Shown: positions 36,367 through 46,672 of the stretch, piece after piece
How the letters are laid out: every line of letters starts with the position of its first letter
Numbering within the stretch: position 1 is the stretch's first letter
Source: Saprospiraceae bacterium
GTDB lineage: Bacteria; Bacteroidota; Bacteroidia; Chitinophagales; Saprospiraceae
Assembly: GCA_016715465.1 (NCBI GenBank)
Contig: JADKAA010000024.1
Span: forward strand, 1,240,001 to 1,304,000
Length of the DNA stretch: 64,000 nucleotides
Direction of reading: 5' to 3'
Notes under the pieces: model-generated
Told to the model about the DNA's origin: nothing
The model's input: the letters and a program-made list of their open reading frames with translations, nothing else
Databases searched by the model: none
Position numbers and translations under genes: made by a program

Positions 36367-37015
36367 GGTTTGATTGATTTGCAGTCTGTTTGGTAAGGTA
36401 TCATCACTTGCAAAAATGGGTGACTGCCCGCACAGGATATGATCTTAGTATTTCAATATGGAAACATGCTGATCATACCAGAGCGACTATGCCTTTCTCG
36501 AAACCTCAAATCTACCTGTCTACTAGCGTAGCCAGGCCGGTAACCGGTAACCGAGTAACCTGCAACCGCACACCGGTAACCGGAAGCCGCACCCCTGACC
36601 CCTAGTCCCTCACGTTTTGTTAGAATTACCTCAAGACATGTTTTTCCAGCCAAATAGAAGTTACAGGTTCAACATAGTGTGGATCCGGCATCATCATGTA
36701 GATAAAGTTACCATGACTAATGGCCATGTCTTGTCAAATTCCCGAGATTCTAAACGCAAACTAAATAATCTTTTTCAAAAGGATTAAGGTTTAAAATTAC
36801 ATTGGCAATGTAAAGAATTATAGTATTTGGCTGCAAGAAGTACAATCACTTCAAGTTATAGGATAATGACTAAATTACCATACACATCAGATTTACAGCA
36901 TTTTGTAACATTCAGCACCTTAAATTGAGGCAGAATAATTTGAATTGCTACTTTTGTGCCAGTTTGAATAAAGAAAAATAAGCACAATAATATTTTCTAA
37001 TCTAATTACCTAATA
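36367..37015. other. Intergenic region with repeat debris
   Basis: No gene seen. It contains a CCTGTCTA-type palindrome arm (about 36514-36535), a string of GTAACCGG/CAACCGCA words (36535-36590), a short G-rich-repeat piece in C-rich orientation (CCCCTGACCCCTAGTCCCT, about 36591-36609), and the presumed promoter of the beta-helix protein. Confidence 0.6.
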
Positions 37016-40000
37016 ATGTCACAGATTCCAAAATTTTCGTCTTTCCTACTATCTATAGTTTGCCTATTTGCACTAGTATGTATGGTTACGAATACTGCCT
37101 TTGGAGCTACCTACGCTGTCACCAACACCAGTGACAACATAGCCACTTCCGGATCGCTCCGGTGGGCCATAGCGCAAGCCAATGCTAACCCAGGGCCTGA
37201 TATCATCAATATCACCGCCACAGGTACAGTACTTATGCCTGTGAATGTTCCCATAGCGATTACAGAAGAAGTGACCATCAATGGTAATGCGGGCTACAGT
37301 TTAGGTATGGGATCGGGTACAATACTTTCCATAAGTGCCAATATTGTAGTCATAGATGGGCTGAAGTTTGTAGATAATGCCACACCATATAATAACCTAT
37401 CGGGCATATCGGCAAATAACGCTGACCAAGTGATAATTCGAAATTGTACATTCACAAATTGCAATAGAGGTGTTCAAGTTCAGAATGGTGAGGACATACT
37501 CGTGCATAGCAATACTTTTGTGGGTTGCGGACAAAACAATGCATCTATGGAAGCAAATAACATTACAGAAAGCATAATTACCAGCAGAAGCTTAGATTTT
37601 TATAATAATACATTCGTAGGCGGTAACAATGGCATCTCTCTTAATAATGTGGAAAATACGACTTTTCATACTTCGGGTACCAGTGGTATTGTATTAAATA
37701 CGGCCAATGGTCATAAATCACTTGCTGGAACCGTACTTACCATAATAAATATGGATGATCTGGACATCAATGGCCTGGATTTTGGCTACAGTGGATCTGG
37801 CAATGTCGCAGGTGTAGCTATTGCTGCAAGTAATTGTGACAACCTTACCTTACAAAACAACACCATTGATAGCAGGCTTGATGGATTTAATATTTCCAAC
37901 TCGATTACAGCCTTAATCCATAACAATACCTTTACCAGGACACTTAATGGTTTTCCTCAGGAAGCTATAGAAATTGACGGCGGAAGTAATATCACCGTTA
38001 CCAATAATAGTATGACTAATTTCGGATTAAACTCCGGTAGATACGCCCTTGATATTAATGGAGTTATAGCTGATGTGAATGGGGATAGATTGAATGTCAC
38101 AGGAAATACGTTTAATGCATGTGGCAATGGAGTTAGTCTTGCGAACATGGCTGATCTGAAAGTACATGAAACATCGATGGCAGATACCGAGATCCTGCTG
38201 CCAAATACAGATGGCAGGAAAACATGTATCAGCACACTTTTTAATCTTATAAACTGTGATAATCTGGTATTGGAAGATTTTGACTTTTCTTTTGATAACG
38301 GGTCAGGCAATGCCTCAGGTACAGCCATTTTTGCAAGTAATTGTGACAACCTTACCTTACAAAATAACACCATTGATAGCAGACTTGATGGATTTAATAT
38401 TACCAACTCGATTACAGCCTTAATCCATAACAATACCTTTACCAGGGCACTTAATGGTACTCCTCAGGAAGCCATCGAAATAACTGGCGGAAGTAATATC
38501 GCTGTTACCAATAATAGTATGACTAATTACGGATTAAACTCCGGTAGATACACCCTTGATATTAATGGAGTCATAGCTGATGTGAATGGGGATAGATTGA
38601 ATGTCACAGGAAATACGTTCAATTTTTGTGGCAATGGAGTCAGTCTTGCGAACATGGCTGATCTGAAAGTACATGAAACATCGATGGCAGATACTGAGAT
38701 CCTGCTGCCTGACACAGATGGCAGAAAAGCATGTAACGGTACACTTTTTAATCTTATAAACTGTGATAATCTGGTATTGGAAGATTTTGACTTTTCTTTT
38801 GATAACGGGTCAGGCAATGCCGCAGGTACAGCCATTTCTGCAAGTAATTGTGACAACCTTACCTTGCAAAATAACACCATTGATAGCAGAATTGATGGAT
38901 ATAATATTACCAACTCGATTACAGCCTTAATCCATAACAATACCTTTACCAGGACACTTAATGGTACTCCTCAGGAAGCCATCGAAATAACTGGCGGAAG
39001 TAATATCACCGTTACCAATAATAGTATGACTAATTTCGGCTTGAGCTCCGGTAGATACACCCTTGATATTAATGGAGTCATAGCTGATGTGAATGGAGAT
39101 AGATTGAATGTCACAGGAAATACGTTTAATGCATGTGGCAATGGAGTCAGTCTTGCGAACATGGCTGATCTTAAAGTGCATAAAACATCGATGGCAGATA
39201 CCGAGATCCTGCTGCCAAACACAGATGGTAGGAAAACATGTAACGGCTCACTTTTTAATCTTATAAGCTGTGATAATCTGGTATTAGAAGATTTTGACTT
39301 TTCTTTTGATAACGGGTCAGGCAATTCAGCCGGTACAGCCATCAATGCCAATAGTTGTGATAACTTAGTATTACAAAACAACACCATTGACAGCAGACTT
39401 GATGGGTTTAATATTACCAACTCGATTACAGCCTTAATCCATAACAATACCTTTACCAGGACACTAAATGGTATTACTCAGGAAGCCATCGATATAGACG
39501 GAGGAAGTAATATCACCGTTACCAATAATAGTATGACTAGCTATGGCTTAGCAAGCGATAGATATGCGCTGGATATTAGTGGTGTGACAGATATAGGAAG
39601 TGGAAGACTGGATGTACAGGGCAATACCTTTCTTACTTGTGGTAATGGTGTCCGACTGCAAAATATGGACAATCTTAAAGTACATGCCGCATTATCAGGC
39701 ACCACGGAAGTCCACTTACCTAACAATGATGGTCGCACAGCTTGTACAGGCACGAATCTAAGAACCACCAATTGTGATAACCAAACACTGGCTGGCTTCG
39801 ATTTTTCCTATGCTGGTTCAGGTACTGCAGGAACAGGGCTGCACTTAAATTCTGCAGACAATGTGACTCTTACTGATCTTATCATTAATAAAAGAAGTTT
39901 GGCCCTGTTTATAGAAAATTCAAATGATGTATCTGTAGATAGCCTGCAAGCCGATACTGGAGGAAGAGCTATATTTACCAGCAATTCTAATGGTACAGAA

Positions 40001-41929
40001 ATTACAAATTCCAGCTTCAGTAATTTTACTCCAGGCGGTAGTCAGGGTGTGGTACACCTCAATAGTGTGGGCACTTCTGCCAATACAGGAGACAGACTTA
40101 AGATGGTAGCTAATAATTTCGGTTCAAACACCAATACAGGTATTTACATATCGAATTCAAACAGCTTGATCATCTCTGATGGATCAGTAGCCAATACTCA
40201 TATTACCCTTGCAGATCAAGACAGTGTGTGGAGGACTGGTAACCCGATTCACCTGTTTAATTCGCCCAACACTTCGGTATCTAAGATCAATATCAAACAA
40301 AATGGCAATACACGAACTGGCTCTGGTATCCTCTTTCAGGATAGTGATAATAGTACAGTATCTAATGTCACCGTATCTGGAAGAAATAGCGGTATTTCTT
40401 TTAACGAAAGTTTAGGCGGTACCGTAAGTTATTCATTATTGCAGGAAAATAACAATGGCATTTTCGCTAATGGCGTGATTGCTGATCCTTCTTCACTTGC
40501 CGTAAGTAATTCAAACTTTATATGTAATACGATAGGTATCAATGGAAATAATAATGCCACCATTAATGCTGCAAATAATTTCTGGGGAGCAGCTGATGGA
40601 TCTACGACGGATGGGGGTAGTGGAGATACCTACTTTGAATCTACCTTATTAAATAATGAAGGCTTTGTCAACAATACAACCACCTTCTTAACCACAGAAG
40701 ATGCTGCCAGCCCAATAGGCGGCCAAAAAATATTTAATGAGCTAACTGCTCAATTGACCAATGGTCAGACAGCCACCTCTATGGTGGATAGCACTGACTA
40801 TGGTACGGTGAATATTGGCTCATCACTCACACGTCAATTCAGAATAGCCAATAATGGCCTGGACACCATGTTCATCACGGGCATAACGAGTTCACATGCC
40901 CAATTTACCCTGGATAATATCCCTGCCTTTGTCCTATGCATGGATACACTGGCATTTGATGTGATATATACCCCGACTACCGAGACCACATCTACCAGCA
41001 CGATTGCCATTGCACAAACCAATTGTTACAATACTGAATTTGAATTTAATGTGGCAGGCCTGGGCTTTCAACCATGCGCTATAGTGATCAATTCTGTTGT
41101 AGTGGGTGATGAATCTTGTGCGGATGCCAATGATGGTACACTGACGGTGAATGCTACATGTGTATTATCGTGTAATAGTTCACCGGGTGACATACGCTAC
41201 TCGATAGATGGCACGAATTTCCTAAACAATGGAGGTCTATTTACAGGCTTAGCCGATGGCACATACACTGTCACCGTTAGAGATGTGAACGATGAGCCAT
41301 GCACTGCGACATCCACAGGCCATATGGTCGCGGCAGGTTCAGGACCTTGTTGCGACATCGCCATCACCTCAGTCACCCCGACGCATGAGGGCTGTCAAGA
41401 CGCCAATGATGGTAAGTTGACCGTATCAGCAACATGTAATGTTTGTACCAATGGAGTAGCAGACATCAGATACTCCATAGATGGCTCAACGTTCTTAGAC
41501 AATGGCGGTCTCTTTACAGGCCTGGCAGATGGCACTTACACTGTTACTGTCAGAGCTGTGAATGATATAGGTTGTACTGATAGCAATGCTGGCAATATCA
41601 TTAATCCCGGCCAATGGCCAGTATTATATACGCACAATAATGTTTGTTATGAGACATTAGCGGATGCCATTGCAGCTACGGGGGGTACTTCAGGTATAGC
41701 TATGATTCATGCCACTGCCATCCCTAATGAAGACAATACCATACCTGCTGGTGTAACAGTACAATTATTATCCGGCATCTGGACCAATCAAATGGTGCTT
41801 AAAAATAATGGACTGATCATCATAGATGCCGGTGCACAGTTTATAAATGGCACAGGTGGTACATACAAGGGAAGAGGAGTGTTTAATGGCAACTTCCAAA
41901 ATAATGGAATGGTAAGGCCAGGAGAATAA
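37016..41929 (+). CDS. Giant secreted right-handed beta-helix protein with SprB-like repeats
   Basis: A 1637-residue protein with a signal peptide (SSFLLSIVCLFALVCMVTNTAFGA). Residues about 35-1230 are parallel beta-helix coils (N-rich turns such as LTLQNNTIDSR, ALIHNNTFTR, ITVTNNSMTN), including nearly identical 169-residue units. Then come an Ig-like module (FRIANNGLDTMFITGITSSHAQFTLDNIP) and two SprB-like repeats (ADIRYSIDGSTFLDNGGLFTGLADGTYTVTVR). The C-terminal segment (NNGLIIIDAGAQFINGTGGTYKGRGVFNGNFQNNGMVRPGE) resembles the closing motif of similar Saprospiraceae surface proteins rather than a classical T9SS sorting domain. It is likely a cell-surface adhesin or polysaccharide-binding protein. 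Confidence 0.88.
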   Translation: MSQIPKFSSFLLSIVCLFALVCMVTNTAFGATYAVTNTSDNIATSGSLRWAIAQANANPGPDIINITATGTVLMPVNVPIAITEEVTINGNAGYSLGMGSGTILSISANIVVIDGLKFVDNATPYNNLSGISANNADQVIIRNCTFTNCNRGVQVQNGEDILVHSNTFVGCGQNNASMEANNITESIITSRSLDFYNNTFVGGNNGISLNNVENTTFHTSGTSGIVLNTANGHKSLAGTVLTIINMDDLDINGLDFGYSGSGNVAGVAIAASNCDNLTLQNNTIDSRLDGFNISNSITALIHNNTFTRTLNGFPQEAIEIDGGSNITVTNNSMTNFGLNSGRYALDINGVIADVNGDRLNVTGNTFNACGNGVSLANMADLKVHETSMADTEILLPNTDGRKTCISTLFNLINCDNLVLEDFDFSFDNGSGNASGTAIFASNCDNLTLQNNTIDSRLDGFNITNSITALIHNNTFTRALNGTPQEAIEITGGSNIAVTNNSMTNYGLNSGRYTLDINGVIADVNGDRLNVTGNTFNFCGNGVSLANMADLKVHETSMADTEILLPDTDGRKACNGTLFNLINCDNLVLEDFDFSFDNGSGNAAGTAISASNCDNLTLQNNTIDSRIDGYNITNSITALIHNNTFTRTLNGTPQEAIEITGGSNITVTNNSMTNFGLSSGRYTLDINGVIADVNGDRLNVTGNTFNACGNGVSLANMADLKVHKTSMADTEILLPNTDGRKTCNGSLFNLISCDNLVLEDFDFSFDNGSGNSAGTAINANSCDNLVLQNNTIDSRLDGFNITNSITALIHNNTFTRTLNGITQEAIDIDGGSNITVTNNSMTSYGLASDRYALDISGVTDIGSGRLDVQGNTFLTCGNGVRLQNMDNLKVHAALSGTTEVHLPNNDGRTACTGTNLRTTNCDNQTLAGFDFSYAGSGTAGTGLHLNSADNVTLTDLIINKRSLALFIENSNDVSVDSLQADTGGRAIFTSNSNGTEITNSSFSNFTPGGSQGVVHLNSVGTSANTGDRLKMVANNFGSNTNTGIYISNSNSLIISDGSVANTHITLADQDSVWRTGNPIHLFNSPNTSVSKINIKQNGNTRTGSGILFQDSDNSTVSNVTVSGRNSGISFNESLGGTVSYSLLQENNNGIFANGVIADPSSLAVSNSNFICNTIGINGNNNATINAANNFWGAADGSTTDGGSGDTYFESTLLNNEGFVNNTTTFLTTEDAASPIGGQKIFNELTAQLTNGQTATSMVDSTDYGTVNIGSSLTRQFRIANNGLDTMFITGITSSHAQFTLDNIPAFVLCMDTLAFDVIYTPTTETTSTSTIAIAQTNCYNTEFEFNVAGLGFQPCAIVINSVVVGDESCADANDGTLTVNATCVLSCNSSPGDIRYSIDGTNFLNNGGLFTGLADGTYTVTVRDVNDEPCTATSTGHMVAAGSGPCCDIAITSVTPTHEGCQDANDGKLTVSATCNVCTNGVADIRYSIDGSTFLDNGGLFTGLADGTYTVTVRAVNDIGCTDSNAGNIINPGQWPVLYTHNNVCYETLADAIAATGGTSGIAMIHATAIPNEDNTIPAGVTVQLLSGIWTNQMVLKNNGLIIIDAGAQFINGTGGTYKGRGVFNGNFQNNGMVRPGE
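37818..39845 (+). repeat. Four 507-bp tandem repeats inside the beta-helix gene
   Basis: GATTTTGACTTTTC recurs at 38276, 38783 and 39290, exactly 507 bases (169 codons) apart, and the SNCDNLxLQNN segment marks four unit starts (about 37818, 38325, 38832 and 39339). The units are nearly identical in DNA, so they were duplicated or homogenised recently; copy number may vary between strains or be misassembled. Confidence 0.9.
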
Positions 41930-41938
41930 AAAAAATAT

Positions 41939-41990
41939 AAGGTAGGCTAAGCGTATTTTCTCAAGGATTGCCTTACCTTAAAATTTTTGC
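41939..41990 (+). terminator. Possible terminator of the beta-helix gene
   Basis: AAGGTAGGC (41939-41947) pairs with GCCTTACCTT (41970-41979) with one bulge, followed by AAAATTTTT. Placed 10 bases after the stop codon. Confidence 0.4.
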
Positions 41991-42187
41991 AGCCTGGTCG
42001 GTAAACATCCGATGAACCCCAAATTGTCCTATTGGCTGTGGTGCGTAAGTTTGTGTGAAAAAGCGTTATAACCATATTCACAAAAGAATAAATTGAAAGA
42101 TGGGTATCAGCCTACCATTCGAAATACTGTACGATAAAACCACTGGTATTGGACAAAGACTGGATTATTTAATGAAACGGTAACGTA

Positions 42188-42209
42188 GAGGTTTGATTTA
42201 TCAAACCTC
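42188..42209. repeat. TTTGATTTATCAAA palindrome with GAGG/CCTC arms
   Basis: GAGGTTTGAT pairs with ATCAAACCTC across TT, 21 bases after the GH16 stop (minus strand). No T run follows. Confidence 0.65.
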
Positions 42210-42230
42210 TTCTGATAAACATTAAACCCA

Positions 42231-43829
42231 TTATTCTTTCATAAATTTATAACCATTAACCCCTGTTTCAGATTTGATCAAAACCAAATATATCCCACTT
42301 TTAAAATTGGAAACATCAATTAGGGTATTTTCTTCTTTCAGGAAACACGAATGTATTTTTTGTCCCGATGTGGAATAAATTTCTGCGGTGGCGTTTGTGT
42401 TTTCAACGCGTGTGATGGTCAGTTTATCCGCGACCGGATTTGGAAATAATTTAATGTTGGGGATGTTTGTGAGGGTTGGGGTGTTCAGCGTATTTTCCTG
42501 ATAGATCCTCACATAATCCACTTCCATGGTGGATTGCACAAAATCCGGCTTTACACTGGGTTCAATGGCGACATTTAAGAGCACGTATTGTTCCGCATCA
42601 AATGGCCAGGTGTATTGGTTTTTTTCGGCTGGAGCATAGGATAAATGGTTGATGCCATTGACACTAAAGGTGATGCTTTGTTCAGTCCATTCCATGGCAT
42701 AGATATGAAATTCGTCTGAAACACCCGCTTTATATTGTTCATTAGCGATATACTCTCCAATGTTTAAATTTCCATTTATGGGATGGTGCACCGCACTAGA
42801 GATCACATTTTGGTTCCTGCCCCAATGTTCCATAATGTCAATTTCGCCACAGGCAGGCCAATTGGTGGTGCCATAAGTTGAGGTCCAATAGCCACCCGGT
42901 TCCCTGATGTTTTTTCCAAGCATCCATATGGCCGGCCAGGTTCCGTATCCTGTAGGTAATTTTGCGCGAACTTCAACACGTCCATATTTAAAAGCAAATT
43001 TCGAGTTTAATCTGGCGGAGGTATATTGTTTTGTAAAGCCCTGACTGGTAAATGCTTCTTTTTTAGCTGTAATGTGTAGAGTTCCATCCGCAAGGTAGGA
43101 ATTGACTGTCCGGTTGGTATAGTGTTGTAATTCGTTATTGTACCATGACGAACCGGTGGGCAATTTCGTTTGATGAAACCAATTGGCACCATTTACCGCC
43201 CCGTTGCCGTCAAATTCGTCGCTCCATACCAACTTGGTTTGGGTAGTGGTCGCTCCGGCATAGAAAAAATCATCGATGTAAGCGGTTACCTGTGATGAAT
43301 TGTTTTCTCCATTCATTTGAAGTAAAACCCGGCTAAAGTCCCATCTGTCCAATGGATTGGAGGAAGTAGGATCTAAATTTATATAGGCATCCTCAGCAAA
43401 ATTAAACGTGATGGTTTGCCATTGGTCCAGTAGGATGGGCTTAATGATCTCACATTGGGTGGTCCAGGGTTGAGCAGCGGTACCATTTTAAAGTTTTAAG
43501 GATATTTGATTGTTTTGGTTTCCGGTAATCCCACTGGAAGGCACATACACTTTTAAGGAAAACTCGCTGCCTGTCGATAGATTAAAACTAAAGCCGGCAT
43601 CAAATCCAATATTGGCGTATTGTCCGCCCACATCAGCATATTTCAAAACCCTGGCAGAGGTATTGATCCCTGCCGGATAGGGATTATTGAAATTTATATC
43701 CAGGTTGCAATTGTCACCATACCAGGAAGAGATGCTGCTGTTTCCTTCAAAATTGTCTTGCAAGACCTTAGCTTGAGAAAACAGGGTGACGTGAGCAAAT
43801 AGCATTAAAAGCGAAATGATGGTGCGCAT
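42231..43829 (-). pseudogene. GH16 beta-glucanase (laminarinase type) with an internal stop and T9SS sorting domain
   Basis: From ATG 43829 the protein has a signal peptide (MRTIISLLMLFAHVTLFSQA), a carbohydrate-binding-like N-terminal domain, then a TAA at 43490-43488. The same frame continues without a shift (NGTAAQPWTTQCEIIKPILLDQWQTITFNF) into the GH16 domain: LVWSDEFDGNGAVNGANWFHQ, AIWMLGKN, and the catalytic GEIDIMEHWG (nucleophile and acid/base Glu near codons 329-334). The C-terminal segment IKLFPNPVADKLTITRVENTNATAEIYSTSGQKIHSC...GVNGYKFMKE is a T9SS type A sorting domain. CAA to TAA (LKLQNG) is the simplest cause. If the stop is real the enzyme is lost, unless translation restarts internally without a signal peptide. 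Confidence 0.85.
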
Positions 43830-43881
43830 GTTGCTTTGTTTATTTTTTATTCTATATCTCTTAATGTTTGGCATAGTCCGT

Positions 43882-43905
43882 AACGGTTTGATTGATCAAA
43901 CCGTT
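43882..43905. repeat. TTTGATTGATCAAA palindrome with AACGG/CCGTT arms
   Basis: AACGGTTTGAT pairs with ATCAAACCGTT. It lies directly after the stop of the small gene at 43907 (minus strand) and upstream of the GH16 gene. Confidence 0.65.
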
Positions 43906-43906
43906 G

Positions 43907-44212
43907 TTACATCCCTTTTAAAACAAGATAAATAACGGTCAGCAGCCCTACTGTTAAAATGATCCAAAAAACCAATTTTCCTGTCTTGTTTTTTCTAGCG
44001 ACCAACCGGTTGTTGTAGGTTCCTGTTGTGGTTGCTTCTGTTTTTTCAGGTTTGTCTTTTTGCAAGGGTACATGATTCTGGCCGACAGTTTGAATTGGGG
44101 TTTTTTCTGACCAATTTTTCCAGTGTTTGGGATTTTTTAATAGCCCTCGGTTTGATCTATACCTGTTCATCATGTCCCTGGCAAAGCCCGCACCACCTGT
44201 CATGTATATCAT
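43907..44212 (-). CDS. Small protein with a C-terminal membrane helix
   Basis: A 101-residue protein. It begins MIYMTGGAGFARDMMNRYRSNRGLLKNPKHWKNW, then a Lys/Thr-rich linker, then KTGKLVFWIILTVGLLTVIYLVLKGM, one tail membrane helix. Short tail-anchored proteins of this layout are common in Bacteroidota; the function is unknown to me. Confidence 0.6.
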   Translation of the reverse strand: MIYMTGGAGFARDMMNRYRSNRGLLKNPKHWKNWSEKTPIQTVGQNHVPLQKDKPEKTEATTTGTYNNRLVARKNKTGKLVFWIILTVGLLTVIYLVLKGM

Positions 44213-44277
44213 GGTCTATATGTTATTGTTCTTTATAATTTTTAATCTAGCTAATTTGAGTTTTATTTAAGGCCAAC

Positions 44278-44352
44278 GGTTGGCTTTACGAATGTGCCGC
44301 CCTGCGTTGGCTTTTTGGGTGGCATTTTCGTAAAGCCGTTGTTGGCGGGTAT
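44278..44352. repeat. Long imperfect palindrome (attC-like in form)
   Basis: GGCTTTACGAATGTGCC (44292-44308) is nearly complementary to GGCATTTTCGTAAAGCC (15 of 17), flanked by CCAACGG and CCGTTGTTGGCGGG arms. A related fragment GCCGCCAACGGGTG lies at about 45362, on the other side of the next gene, so the gene looks like a cassette between two such ends. Confidence 0.45.
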
Positions 44353-44492
44353 TATTTGTGTCAATGGGTAATTCAAATTCTACCATTTATCATTAATGCT
44401 GAACATGATGGGTATATATGAGAGGGTTAGATTTCATTTCGGCTCATGCAATGTGCACATCACATGAATCAAAACAGCATTAGCCTGCATAT

Positions 44493-45230
44493 TTATTCAA
44501 TTGGACGGATATTCAAAAGATTGACCATGCAGTTCTCCATATTGCCAATGGTCAAAACAAAGTTTTGTTTGACTTTTAAACCGTTAGAAAACTCTGCCGG
44601 CTTCCAACCAGTCATTTTTGAAATTGCCGTAACCAGCATTTCGTCAATCTTTGTATCTTTTGATGGCATGGTAACTTGAATATCCGCAATATCCCCCTTT
44701 TCGGTAATGGTAAATTTAATGGCAGTCAAATCATAACCCGTAAAACTTCCTGGTTTAATATTTACTATGCTATTTTTTTGCAGATATTGAAGCAATTGCT
44801 CTTCGCCTTCGCTATAAAAAGCATTTTTATCAGGCAGGATGGTTACTTTGAAATCGTATTGCTTCACTGTATTATTTTTCAATGAATTTTCAGGTAGATA
44901 CTTTACGCTTACAGCAATATCTCTACTTCGGTCAGCCAATCGTATCAGTTCTTTTTGATCTTGATTCAAGACATCGCTAATACCAGAAGCCTTTGTTTGT
45001 GTTCCATTTTTATAGGCTGAAATTTCAACGGAAAAATATTCCCTTACCCAGGAAGAGGGGTACCGTTTGTCCAAATCTGTAAGTGTGTTTATTTTATCCA
45101 ATTTATTTTCTGGGATCGAATTGAATGGTAGAACTTTGTTTATTTCAAATTTCAGATCATTCTGGGCAAAACTGTTGAAAGCGCATCCGATAGAGAGAAG
45201 CACTATGAGTAAAATCTGTTTCTTTTTCAT
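44493..45230 (-). CDS. Secreted TonB-C-terminal-like protein
   Basis: About 245 residues from ATG 45230, chosen because MKKKQILLIVLLSIGCAFNSFAQ is a clean signal peptide; the open frame extends 32 codons upstream. The C-terminal 80 residues (YDLTAIKFTITEKGDIADIQVTMPSKDTKIDEMLVTAISKMTGWKPAEFSNGLKVKQNFVLTIGNME) resemble the TonB C-terminal domain (beta-strand, helix with W-x-PA, beta-strand). Unlike TonB it has no membrane anchor. The role is unknown. Confidence 0.65.
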   Translation of the reverse strand: MKKKQILLIVLLSIGCAFNSFAQNDLKFEINKVLPFNSIPENKLDKINTLTDLDKRYPSSWVREYFSVEISAYKNGTQTKASGISDVLNQDQKELIRLADRSRDIAVSVKYLPENSLKNNTVKQYDFKVTILPDKNAFYSEGEEQLLQYLQKNSIVNIKPGSFTGYDLTAIKFTITEKGDIADIQVTMPSKDTKIDEMLVTAISKMTGWKPAEFSNGLKVKQNFVLTIGNMENCMVNLLNIRPIE

Positions 45231-45756
45231 GCCTGAGTTTGTAAAAAACGTTAAGTGAAATAATTTATTCTCAAAATTCAATAATTCAGAGTCTTTAATT
45301 GGTATTTTAATTTCTATTATATTCATGTTTTGTTGAATTTATTAATTTATAATTCTAAGTTGCCGCCAACGGGTGTATAAACTCAACGGCCCGGGTATGG
45401 CATGTGGACATATGCTCTTAAATTTTTGAAAATCAATCCTCTCATCCGTATCAAACCTTTATAAACGTTTTCAAACGTTTACCCATTACCATAAATACCC
45501 GTTTACAAACACTTTTTAAAGATATAATAAGATTCCAGAAATCACATACATTTCTAATTAGGGACTTAGATTTCTTTGCCAAATCCGGTACTTTGAAAAA
45601 GTCCTAAGATATAGAAGGTATATCCTACTGTACGAGGTCATTATCCATTTCCATATTTAAATCGGATAAAGGCGGGCGGTGCAGAATTATAGAAAAAAAT
45701 CATAGATTTTGTTATCTATTTTCAGAATAAGGTTTGGTGGATCCTGGGTATGATAT

Positions 45757-45780
45757 AGCTGTTTGATTTATCAAACAGCT
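45757..45780. repeat. TTTGATTTATCAAA palindrome with AGCTG/CAGCT arms
   Basis: AGCTGTTTGAT pairs perfectly with ATCAAACAGCT across a two-base loop. Confidence 0.65.
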
Positions 45781-45898
45781 AAAGGTGAATTGTATTTCCA
45801 AATTTTGAAACCATGATATACTTATAGGGTGTCAATTGGAACATTGGTCAGGTTGGTTTATTATGGCCTGGTTTTAAAATGCCACGCAAACAGCTTGT

Positions 45899-46200
45899 CT
45901 CAGTGATTGGAAATTTCCCGCTGAAAACGCTGAAACAGAGTCCAACCATTGATAAATGATTTGAAAAATATACTAGTCTTCGTTTTTGACAATGTCACAT
46001 TCGCTGACCTGTCTACCAGCGTAGCCAGGTAGAAATCGCTGAAAAGAAATTATTAACCGTCAGCGTTGTCAGCGAACCTGTCTAACTGACGCAGCCAGGT
46101 AGACAGGACCAATATATTAAGGTAGGTAAATTCTTTTTAAGGGGTAGGTATTTAAGGTGAAATTCTTTGTGCGTATTTTGCGGGAAACAGACGCTGGTCT
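45899..46200 (+). repeat. Dispersed intergenic element, copy A
   Basis: It begins GGAAATTTCCCGCTGAAA, continues with CGCTGAAACAGAGTCCA..., and contains the palindrome CCTGTCTAACTG...CAGCCAGGTAGACAGG (46077-46107). It ends near GCGGGAAACAGACGCTGGTC. It is homologous along most of its length to 52724-53000. Confidence 0.7.
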
Positions 46201-46309
46201 TTGGGAATTCCTCATCAAATGTAATGAGTTTCGGGTATTAGGTAATAAGTAACCACACATCTAACTGGCTAGTGCCGGTTAGACAGGCCGTACACCGTTT
46301 GTTTTAGTG

Positions 46310-46495
46310 GGTTGGAAATTTCCCGCTGAATACGCTGAAACAAAGTCCATCCAATAATAAATGTTTTGAAAAATTAAATTGTCTTAGTTTTTGGCAATGT
46401 CTTACTCGCAGACCTCGCTGAAAGGATTTTTTTCCTACTCAGCCTTTTCAGCGAACTTGTCTAACTGGCGCAGCCAGGTAGATAGGACTATTTAA
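46310..46495 (+). repeat. Dispersed intergenic element, copy B (short)
   Basis: Same opening as copies A and C (GGAAATTTCCCGCTGAA, CGCTGAAACAAAGTCCA) and the same palindrome (46456-46486), but without the distal third. Confidence 0.7.
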
Positions 46496-46510
46496 CTATA
46501 TAGCGGGTTG

Positions 46511-46672
46511 ATGAAACATACCACAACCCATTTCCTGACTATGTTAGTTCTCTTCATCATTAGTTTTACCATGCATGAAACCTTGCACTTTATCGTCAAT
46601 GAAAAGAAGTATGATTCAATATATTTTTGGATGGTAGCTATAAGTTTGCCCAACTCCCAGGTATATCCTTAA
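46511..46672 (+). CDS. Possible small peptide (53 codons)
   Basis: ATG at 46511 gives MKHTTTHFLTMLVLFIISFTMHETLHFIV, a hydrophobic stretch like a signal peptide or single membrane helix, then NEKKYDSIYFWMVAISLPNSQVYP. It lies right after a repeat copy. No family is known and it may be chance. Confidence 0.25.
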   Translation: MKHTTTHFLTMLVLFIISFTMHETLHFIVNEKKYDSIYFWMVAISLPNSQVYP

